From contig UQQD01000003.1 of assembly GCA_900543095.1 (NCBI GenBank), forward strand, positions 1-64,000: a stretch of DNA of 64,000 bases, written 5' to 3'. Below are positions 1 to 6,360 of this stretch, one piece after another; position 1 is the stretch's first letter; the number at the start of each line of letters is the position of its first letter. The notes beneath the pieces were generated by a model. It ran no database searches and was not told the origin of the DNA. It was given only the letters and a program-made list of their open reading frames with translations. The position numbers and the translations under genes were made by a program. This DNA comes from an uncultured Ruminococcus sp. (lineage in GTDB: Bacteria; Bacillota; Clostridia; Oscillospirales; Acutalibacteraceae).

Positions 1-55
1 ACCCCGGACCGACCGGTTATGAGCCGGTAGCTCTAACCAACTGAGCTATTGGCGC
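1..55 (-). tRNA. tRNA with CAU anticodon, probably tRNA-Met (3' part cut by window edge)
   Basis: Read on the minus strand, the 5' acceptor strand GCGCCAA is at 55-49, followed by a D arm (GCTCAGTTGGTTAGAGC) and an anticodon stem ACCGG/CCGGT closing the loop CTCATAA, so the anticodon is CAU (positions 21-19). The T arm and 3' acceptor strand lie outside the window. CAU may be elongator Met or a lysidine-modified Ile2 tRNA. The initiator is less likely because its anticodon stem normally has three consecutive G-C pairs, which are not seen here. Confidence 0.9.
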
Positions 56-185
56 AAATTTAATTGCAAATGTTATTATAGCAGATGTTTTTGAGTATGT
101 CAATATTTTTATTGTACAGTCAATTAATTTATGTTACAATAACTTTTAAGGGATTTCATAATACTATGATTGTGAGGGGATTAAT

Positions 186-1472
186 TTGGCAACTGTAAAA
201 CCATTTAGGGGAATGAAGTACAACACCGAAAAAGCAGGTGAAATTTCAACCTTGTGCTGTCCGCCGTATGATATTATCAGCGAAAAACAGCGCAAAGACT
301 TTATTGCTAAAAACAAATACAACGTCATTCGGCTTGAATTGCCCAAGGAGGGCGGCGACGTCTATCAAACTGCCGCTCAAACGCTTGATATGTGGCGTAG
401 AAACGGCGTGCTCATTTATGAGGACAAACCCGCAATATATATTTATGAAGAGGAATTTTCTGCACATAATAAACGCAGAAGCATAAAGGGAATTATTGCC
501 CGTGTAAGACTTGAGGAGTTTTCCAAGGGTATCATTCTTCCTCACGAATTTACTCTTTCAAAGGCAAAGGAAGACAGATTTAACCTTATGAAAGCGACAA
601 ACTGCAATTTCAGCCAGATATATGCCCTGTATATGGACGAAAAGCACAAGACGCTCAGCACAGTTGAGCGCCTTTCGGCAGACAAGCCCGAATTTGAATT
701 TTCCGACTCCGACGGTATTACTCACCGCCTTTGGGTGATAACCGACGAGGCGGAGATCAACGGTCTTGTTACGGACTTTAAGGACAAAAGGCTGTATATC
801 GCCGACGGACATCACCGCTATGAAACTGCGCTTAATTACCGTGATTATTGCCGCCAAAACGGCATTTCAAACAAGGATGACGGTCACGATTATCAGATGA
901 TGTATCTTATGGATATGGAACACCCCGGACTTGTAGTATTTCCGACTCACAGAATGGTGCGTAATTTACCCGATTTTGACAAAACCCGTGTTCTTGACGG
1001 ATGTAAGGAGCTTTTTGAAATAACAAAATTCAGCTCGTCGGAAAACATTGAGCAGGAGCTTGAAAAGCAGTACAAAGAGCGCAAAAAGGCGTTTGGCTAT
1101 TATTGCGGACAGGGCGAATGGTATTTGCTTGTCTTAAAGAATCTTGATGTTATGGACGAAATGCTTCCCGACGTCAGCACTGCGTCCAGAGGCTTGGACG
1201 TGAGCGTTTTGCATACGCTTGTTCTTGAAAAAATACTCGGAATCGACAAAACGAATATGGCAAATCAGGTTAACCTAACCTACACAAAAACTGTTGACGA
1301 AGCAGTAAGGGAAGTTGACAGCGGAGAATATCAATGTTCGTTTATTCTTAATCCGACCCGTGTCACAGAAATTCGGGATGTTGCCGCTGCGGGCGAAAAA
1401 ATGCCGCAAAAGTCAACATATTTTTACCCCAAGATGATAACAGGACTTGTAATGAACGACTTGGAGAAATAA
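186..1472 (+). CDS. DUF1015 family protein
   Basis: This 428-residue soluble protein starts at TTG 186, six bases after a GAGGGG ribosome binding site. The family hallmark ADGHHRYETAL lies near residues 205-215, and an N-terminal FRGMKY...CCPPYDII segment is typical of DUF1015. No signal peptide or membrane segment is seen. The biochemical role is not settled: relatives belong to a ParB/sulfiredoxin-like fold in which some members are serine kinases, and in other Clostridia the gene often sits by serine biosynthesis genes. Here its neighbour is a flavin-binding protein one base downstream (1474), so the two are probably cotranscribed. Family assignment is firm, function is not. Confidence 0.85.
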   Translation: MATVKPFRGMKYNTEKAGEISTLCCPPYDIISEKQRKDFIAKNKYNVIRLELPKEGGDVYQTAAQTLDMWRRNGVLIYEDKPAIYIYEEEFSAHNKRRSIKGIIARVRLEEFSKGIILPHEFTLSKAKEDRFNLMKATNCNFSQIYALYMDEKHKTLSTVERLSADKPEFEFSDSDGITHRLWVITDEAEINGLVTDFKDKRLYIADGHHRYETALNYRDYCRQNGISNKDDGHDYQMMYLMDMEHPGLVVFPTHRMVRNLPDFDKTRVLDGCKELFEITKFSSSENIEQELEKQYKERKKAFGYYCGQGEWYLLVLKNLDVMDEMLPDVSTASRGLDVSVLHTLVLEKILGIDKTNMANQVNLTYTKTVDEAVREVDSGEYQCSFILNPTRVTEIRDVAAAGEKMPQKSTYFYPKMITGLVMNDLEK

Positions 1473-1473
1473 T

Positions 1474-1944
1474 ATGAACGACCACAAGATGAGGCGAAGC
1501 GCTTTGCAAGCCGACGAAGAGACGACCAAAAAGATACTCAGCGACGGTTGCTTCGGTGTTTTGTCAACTGTAGGCGAGGACGGATTTCCATACGGCGTGC
1601 CGATAAACTACGCCTATGACGGCGACAAAATTTATTTTCATTGCGCCAAAAATTCGGGACACAAGCAGGAAAACCTGAACTTTTGCAACAAGGTGTGCCT
1701 TACAGTTGTGACCGAAAGCGTTATCCTGCCCGAAAAATTCGACACAAAGTACAAAAGCGTCGTTGTGTTCGGCACTGCGGAAAAGACCGAGGAGCGAAAG
1801 GAATACGCACTCAGGCTTATCTCTGAAAAATATGCGCCCGAATTTGCCCATAAATATGAAAACGAGGCAAAAACAGCGTGCAAGGATGCCGATATTTATG
1901 AAATAACCCCGCTTAAAATCAGCGGAAAATTAAAACACCAATAA
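1474..1944 (+). CDS. Pyridoxamine 5'-phosphate oxidase-like (NimA-type) flavin-binding protein
   Basis: A 156-residue cytoplasmic protein starting one base after the DUF1015 stop. The N-terminal MRRSALQ and CFGVLSTVGEDGFPYGVPINY segment followed by IYFHCAKNSGHKQENL is characteristic of the FMN-binding split-barrel family that includes the NimA nitroimidazole reductases and pyridoxamine-phosphate-oxidase-like proteins. The family usually binds FMN, sometimes F420 or heme, as a homodimer. Nothing in the sequence fixes the substrate, so general redox or detoxification is only a guess. Full length for the family, with no disruption. It probably shares a transcript with the genes on both sides. 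Confidence 0.8.
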   Translation: MNDHKMRRSALQADEETTKKILSDGCFGVLSTVGEDGFPYGVPINYAYDGDKIYFHCAKNSGHKQENLNFCNKVCLTVVTESVILPEKFDTKYKSVVVFGTAEKTEERKEYALRLISEKYAPEFAHKYENEAKTACKDADIYEITPLKISGKLKHQ

Positions 1945-1964
1945 CAACGAAAAGGACAGTATAA

Positions 1965-2936
1965 ATGAAAATTCTCGCAGTCTTTACAGGCGGAACAATC
2001 GGAAGCGTCAGAAGCGGCGGCAACATCTTACCAAATGAACAAAGTTCGGCTGATTTGCTTGATATGTATCAAAAAAGCGGCGGCAGGGCTGAGTTTGTGA
2101 CAACCCGACCGTATAACATACTAAGCGAAAACCTGAGCGGCAAAAATCTTGCAGCTCTTTACGGCTGTATCAAATCATATGATTTATCGCAATTTGACGG
2201 AGTTATCGTTACCTGCGGAACAGACACACTGCAATACACCTGCGCCTATCTTTCATATGCTTTTGGGCTTTGCAGTACGCCGATAGCGGTGGTTTCGGCA
2301 AATTATCCGCTCAGCGACAAGCGTTCAAACGGCTTGCAGAATTTCAGTGCGGCGGTTACACTTATCGCTTCGGGACAGGCTGAGGGTGTGTTTGCCGCAT
2401 ATCAAAACAGCGGAGAAACAGCAAAGCTCCACCGTGCGTCACGACTTTTGCCTCACTTGCCGTACAGTGACAATGTGGCAAGCGTATTTGACAGCGTTTA
2501 CGGCGAGATAATAAACGGATGCTTGGTGCTTGACCCCGAATTTTCGGAACAGGACGACGGCAAAGACTTTTGTGTTGATCCCATACCGGGCGAAAGCTCC
2601 GAAATATTATATGTAACGCCGTATGTCGGTATGGATTATCCTAAGCTTTGCAAAGACACAAAAGCAGTTTTGCTCTCAACATATCATTCGGGAACGCTGA
2701 ATACCGACGACGGAAAGCTCAAGACCTTTTGCAAGACGGCCGACAGCCTTGAAATCCCCGTATTCCTTACGGGTGAAACAAGCGGCTTTGAATACGCAAG
2801 CAAAGCTGTCTTTGACGAGCTTAACATTCATATTTTGCCGTCGGCTTCGCCTGTTGCAATGTATGTAAAGCTGTGGTTGCTCAGGGACGGGAATTTAAAA
2901 GACGTTTATAAGCCGTTCGGCGGTGATTTTGCCTGA
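1965..2936 (+). CDS. L-asparaginase-family protein
   Basis: A 323-residue protein with the bacterial type I/II asparaginase fold: TGGTIGS near residues 8-14 contains the first catalytic threonine, and VIVTCGTDTLQYT near 83-95 is the second active-site motif. The usual second motif reads HGTDT; here Cys replaces His, while the catalytic Thr-Asp pair is kept. It has no signal peptide, so it should be a cytoplasmic enzyme hydrolysing asparagine or a related amide. It starts 20 bases after the flavoprotein stop behind AAAGGACAG. The divergence at the C-terminal half leaves open another amidohydrolase substrate. Confidence 0.78.
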   Translation: MKILAVFTGGTIGSVRSGGNILPNEQSSADLLDMYQKSGGRAEFVTTRPYNILSENLSGKNLAALYGCIKSYDLSQFDGVIVTCGTDTLQYTCAYLSYAFGLCSTPIAVVSANYPLSDKRSNGLQNFSAAVTLIASGQAEGVFAAYQNSGETAKLHRASRLLPHLPYSDNVASVFDSVYGEIINGCLVLDPEFSEQDDGKDFCVDPIPGESSEILYVTPYVGMDYPKLCKDTKAVLLSTYHSGTLNTDDGKLKTFCKTADSLEIPVFLTGETSGFEYASKAVFDELNIHILPSASPVAMYVKLWLLRDGNLKDVYKPFGGDFA

Positions 2937-2957
2937 AATACGGCTGTGCGCTTTGCC

Positions 2958-2986
2958 TTGACACATAAAATATATTGTGCTAAGAT
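2958..2986 (+). promoter_or_regulatory. Sigma-70-type promoter of the cobalamin-riboswitch operon
   Basis: TTGACA at 2958-2963 and TAAGAT at 2981-2986 are separated by 17 bases and lie directly before the riboswitch, so transcription should begin near 2993. Confidence 0.7.
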
Positions 2987-3007
2987 AAAATCAAATATAT
3001 TATCAGA

Positions 3008-3127
3008 TCTGCGGTTCGGGGCGGATACGTTCGCCTCGGTAAAGGGAATGTCGGTGAGAATCCGAAGCAACAGCCATTACTGTATTTGACTGAGGTCATA
3101 AGTCAGGTTACTCCCGCAGTTCTGCGG
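3008..3127 (+). promoter_or_regulatory. Cobalamin (B12) riboswitch
   Basis: The core AAAGGGAA...GGTGAGAATCC (about 3041-3063), the GCAACAGCC..TTACTGTA segment (about 3067-3085) and the B12-box-like AGTCAGGTTACTCCC (about 3101-3115) follow the order of the class I cobalamin riboswitch. Outer P1 pairing is offered by CTGCGG near 3009 and CCGCAG near 3114. It lies in the 165-285 bases before a secreted protein gene. An 8-bp hairpin follows at 3168-3187 but has no U-run directly after it, so whether control acts on transcription or translation is unclear. Known role of the class: adenosyl- or methylcobalamin represses downstream uptake genes. Confidence 0.88.
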
Positions 3128-3292
3128 ATAATGCTTTCTTGGGCAAAAGAAGAAATGCACCGATTTTTGTACTGCCGACGCAGTACAGCTTTGTTGTGCT
3201 TTCCTTTTGGAGGGCTTTTTTTATGCCTTCATATATCAACCGAGCAATTACAAATACAAATTTAAAAGCTCGGTATCAACGGAGGATTCACT

Positions 3293-4513
3293 ATGAAAAA
3301 AATCAAAAAATTACTGGCGGTAATTCTTGCAGTAACCGTTATTACTTCGGTTTCCGCAACAAGCCTTGGCGCATATGCCGCCGAAAACAACAGTTCTGCG
3401 GTTTTAGCAGATACCGAGCAGGACGCAACCTTGCAGGCGGTATCGGACAAGCTTGCTTCAACTTCCGACTATCTTCTTACGCTTCCTGCACCGTCGGTAG
3501 GCTCGTTTGGCGGAGAATGGCTTGTTATCGGGCTTGCACGCAATAACACGATTTCCGAAAGCTTTGTAAGCGGCTATCGTACCAACATTGAAAGTTATGT
3601 TGAAGAGGTTGGTTCTTCAAAGCTCAGCTCAACAAAATCGACCGATAATTCAAGGGTGATACTTGCGCTTTCGTCACTCGGCATTGACGCAAGAAATATT
3701 GCAGGCTATGACCTTACAGAGCCATATGCCGACCTTGAATATATTGAGGGACAGGGACTGAACGGCCCTGTGTTTACGCTTATCGCACTTGACACCTTTA
3801 ACTATGAGATACCTGTTGACAGCACGGTATCAGAGCAGACAACAAGGGAAAAGCTGATTGATTATATCCTTGAAAACGCTGTTGAAAACGGCGGCTGGAC
3901 GTTCTGGGGAACAACGGCAGACCCCGATATGACGGGTATGGCAATTCAGGCTCTTGCACCGTACTATAATAAGAATGAAAAGGTTAAAGCCGCAGTTGAC
4001 AAGGCGCTTGACGTGCTGTCCGATATGCAGGACGAAAACGGCGGATACGCATCGTGGGGAACGGTAAATTCCGAGAGCTGTGCTCAGGTCATTACCGCAC
4101 TTGCAAGTCTTGGCATTGACCCTTCAAAGGACAGCAGATTTATAAAGAGCAACAAAAGCGTTGTTGACGCATTGCTTTCTTTTGGTTGTGAAAACGGTTT
4201 TATGCATACTGCCGACAGCGGATATAATCAGATGGCAACCGAGCAGGCATTTTATGCTCTTGTTTCATACAAGCGTGTTGCAAGCGGAAACACCTCGCTT
4301 TACAATATGTCCGACGTTGAACCCAAAAGCGTGAAATACGATATAAACGGCGACGGAAAAATCGACGTAAACGACGCTACCCTGATTCAGAAGTTTGTTT
4401 CAAAATTTGCGGAACCCACGCTCTCTCAGTCTGTAAGAGCAGACCTTGACGACAACGGAAGCATCACGGTAAGGGACGCAACGATTATTCAAAAATACAT
4501 TTCGGCTGCATAA
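3293..4513 (+). CDS. Secreted alpha/alpha-toroid (transcobalamin N-domain-like) protein with C-terminal dockerin
   Basis: A 406-residue exported protein starting at ATG 3293 after CGGAGG. Residues 1-30 form a Sec signal peptide (KKIKK, hydrophobic core, AYA-AE cleavage region). Residues about 35-330 are a terpenoid-cyclase/prenyltransferase-like alpha/alpha barrel with repeats such as GGWTFWG (about 199), GMAIQAL, GGYASWG (about 249) and AQVITALASLGID, the same fold as the N-terminal domain of intrinsic factor and transcobalamin. Residues about 348-405 are a type I dockerin with two calcium loops, DINGDGKIDVND and DLDDNGSITVRD. It is the first gene after a B12 riboswitch, 10 bases before a DUF4430 gene, so cobalamin or corrinoid capture outside the cell is inferred. 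Dockerin would attach it to a cohesin scaffold. No cyclase catalytic DXDD motif was noticed. Confidence 0.8.
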   Translation: MKKIKKLLAVILAVTVITSVSATSLGAYAAENNSSAVLADTEQDATLQAVSDKLASTSDYLLTLPAPSVGSFGGEWLVIGLARNNTISESFVSGYRTNIESYVEEVGSSKLSSTKSTDNSRVILALSSLGIDARNIAGYDLTEPYADLEYIEGQGLNGPVFTLIALDTFNYEIPVDSTVSEQTTREKLIDYILENAVENGGWTFWGTTADPDMTGMAIQALAPYYNKNEKVKAAVDKALDVLSDMQDENGGYASWGTVNSESCAQVITALASLGIDPSKDSRFIKSNKSVVDALLSFGCENGFMHTADSGYNQMATEQAFYALVSYKRVASGNTSLYNMSDVEPKSVKYDINGDGKIDVNDATLIQKFVSKFAEPTLSQSVRADLDDNGSITVRDATIIQKYISAA

Positions 4514-4523
4514 GTGATATATT

Positions 4524-5420
4524 ATGAAGGCAACGATTCTTAAAATATTCAATTTTATAAAACTTCACAAAATTTCATTTATTGCGGGCTTTGCCGCAGT
4601 TATTGTACTGTCGCTGGCGTTTGTTTTCGGCGGAGATCTTTCAAGCCCCAAAACCGAGGCGCCTCAAAGCACTGCAAGCGCAGGCTATGCGACCTCGGAC
4701 GAAGCCGCAGACACGACGGCTTCTGTTTTGTCAACGGCGAAAGCCGATGAGACAGAATCCGAGGATAAAGACCTTGAAGAGTCAAAGGACGATAAAAAAT
4801 CGGAGTCGCAAGCCGCACAAGACAGCGGCTCGGACGAAGATAATGCTTCCGAGGAAAATATAAACGCCGACGGTGACGCACAAGAAAGCAATTCGGATAA
4901 CTCGGCTTCTTCCGAAAACGGAAAAAAGGACAAATACCTTACCGACCCTATTCCGTCGGGTAAGCCTAAGCCTGTTGAACCTCAGGAGCAGGAGATTGAC
5001 GACAACACGCTGTACTGTACGCTCTCAATCTCTTGTGCAACAATACTTGACAATATGCAAAATTTAAAAAAGCAAAAAGTTGAGCTTGTTCCTGCCGACG
5101 GCTGGATATTAAAGCCGCAGAAGGTAGAATTCAAAGAGGGCGAATCTGTTTTTGACGTGCTTCAGCGTACCTGCCGTGAAAACAATATACATATGGAATC
5201 AATATGGACGCCTATGTATAATTCGGCGTATGTTGAAGGAATAGGCAACTTGTACGAATTCGACTGCGGAAATATGTCGGGTTGGATGTACAAGGTAAAC
5301 GACTGGTTCCCAAATTACGGCTGTTCACGCTATGAGCTGAAAAACGGCGACACCGTGGAATGGCAATACACCTGCTACGGCTACGGAGCGGATTTGGGTG
5401 CGTCTATGCCTATGAGCTGA
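4524..5420 (+). CDS. Membrane-tethered DUF4430 (transcobalamin C-terminal-like) protein
   Basis: A 298-residue protein with one N-terminal membrane helix (about residues 17-36), an acidic, Ser/Glu/Asp-rich low-complexity stalk (about 40-135), a proline-rich hinge, and a C-terminal DUF4430 domain (about 160-295) beginning CTLSISCATIL and including VFDVLQ, GNMSGWMYKVNDWFPNYG and DTVEWQYTC. DUF4430 is the bacterial match to the beta domain of transcobalamin and intrinsic factor. The stalk would hold it outside the membrane as part of the peptidoglycan-facing layer. It starts 10 bases after the toroid-dockerin gene under the same B12 riboswitch and precedes EcfT, which points to handing corrinoid to the importer. 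Ligand is inferred, not shown. Confidence 0.8.
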   Translation: MKATILKIFNFIKLHKISFIAGFAAVIVLSLAFVFGGDLSSPKTEAPQSTASAGYATSDEAADTTASVLSTAKADETESEDKDLEESKDDKKSESQAAQDSGSDEDNASEENINADGDAQESNSDNSASSENGKKDKYLTDPIPSGKPKPVEPQEQEIDDNTLYCTLSISCATILDNMQNLKKQKVELVPADGWILKPQKVEFKEGESVFDVLQRTCRENNIHMESIWTPMYNSAYVEGIGNLYEFDCGNMSGWMYKVNDWFPNYGCSRYELKNGDTVEWQYTCYGYGADLGASMPMS

Positions 5421-5469
5421 CAACAAAACTAAGGTTAAAACATTCCAATTACAGTAAAGACAGGTATAT

Positions 5470-6360
5470 ATGAAAGACAGTTTTTCACGGCTAAATCCGT
5501 TTGTGAATTTAATATTCTTTGTATTTGCCGTGGTACTGACTATGTTTACGCTCAATCCCGTATGCATCGGAATTTCACTTTTTTGCGCTATGCTCAATGC
5601 GCTGTATCTTAACGGTAAAAGAGCGGTAAGGCTTTCGCTGTTGTACCTTTTGCCTATGCTGATTCTTATTGCGGTGATAAATCCGCTGTTCAGTCATCAG
5701 GGCGTAACGATTCTTACATATTTTCCGTGGGGCAATCCGCTCACACTTGAATCAATTATTTACTCAATCGCAACCGCAGTGCTGTTAAGTGCAACAGCGC
5801 TGTGGTTTTCGTGTTTTAACACGGTTATGACAAGCGACAAGTTTGTATATATGTTCGGAAAAATCGCCCCTGCGCTGAGCCTTGTGCTGTCTATGACGCT
5901 TAGGTTTGTGCCGAAATTTTCGGCTCATCTCAAAAGGGTAAGACAGGCGCAAAGGTGCATCGGCAGAGATGCTTCAAACGGCGGAATAATAAGCAGGCTG
6001 AAGAACGGAATTAAGATAATTTCAATTATGATAACCTGGTCGCTTGAAAATGCGATTGAAACCGCCGATTCTATGAAAAGTCGTGGTCACGGGCTAAAGG
6101 GCAGAACGGCGTATTCGATATACAGATTTACAAAACGTGACATTGCCGTGCTTTTATTTGAGCTTGCGCTCGGAGCGACAGCTTCAATACTGCTTTTCGG
6201 CGGCGTTTCGGAGTTTTGGTACTATCCGTCAATAGGCGGAAATGCCTTTGACACCGTTTCGGCAGTCGATTACTTTATTTATGCGTCGCTTATGCTTATG
6301 CCGTTTATTATCAATGTATGGGAGGGAGCAAGATGGAAACGTTTGCGGTCAAAAATCTGA
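5470..6360 (+). CDS. ecfT: Energy-coupling factor transporter transmembrane protein EcfT
   Basis: A 296-residue integral membrane protein of the CbiQ/EcfT family, with several hydrophobic helices in the first 110 residues and the cytoplasmic coupling region containing TADSMKSRGHGLKGR (about 202-216); the short Ala/Ser-x-Arg-Gly coupling motif is recognisable as MKSRGHG. EcfT links the two ATPases to the S component in ECF vitamin importers. The 3' end overlaps the start of the ATPase/S fusion gene, and the gene lies in the cobalamin-riboswitch operon. It is therefore probably dedicated to corrinoid uptake and not a shared module. Full length for the family. Confidence 0.88.
   Translation: MKDSFSRLNPFVNLIFFVFAVVLTMFTLNPVCIGISLFCAMLNALYLNGKRAVRLSLLYLLPMLILIAVINPLFSHQGVTILTYFPWGNPLTLESIIYSIATAVLLSATALWFSCFNTVMTSDKFVYMFGKIAPALSLVLSMTLRFVPKFSAHLKRVRQAQRCIGRDASNGGIISRLKNGIKIISIMITWSLENAIETADSMKSRGHGLKGRTAYSIYRFTKRDIAVLLFELALGATASILLFGGVSEFWYYPSIGGNAFDTVSAVDYFIYASLMLMPFIINVWEGARWKRLRSKI

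Noticed and set aside
3168..3187. Hairpin TGTACTGC/GCAGTACA as the riboswitch terminator
   Set aside because: The T-run is before the stem, not after it, so it cannot act as a standard terminator in the plus direction.
3139..3546. Open frame of 135 residues over the riboswitch and the start of the toroid gene
   Set aside because: It lies across the riboswitch and overlaps the signal peptide of the true gene in another frame, and no ribosome binding site precedes it.
4582..4933. Several open frames opposite or shifted to the acidic stalk of the DUF4430 gene
   Set aside because: They are shadows of the low-complexity Glu/Ser/Asp-coding region, with arginine- or serine-rich nonsense composition.
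6318..6332. Upstream start for the ECF fusion gene
   Set aside because: GGAGGG would lie inside the coding sequence; it is well placed for ATG 6333.
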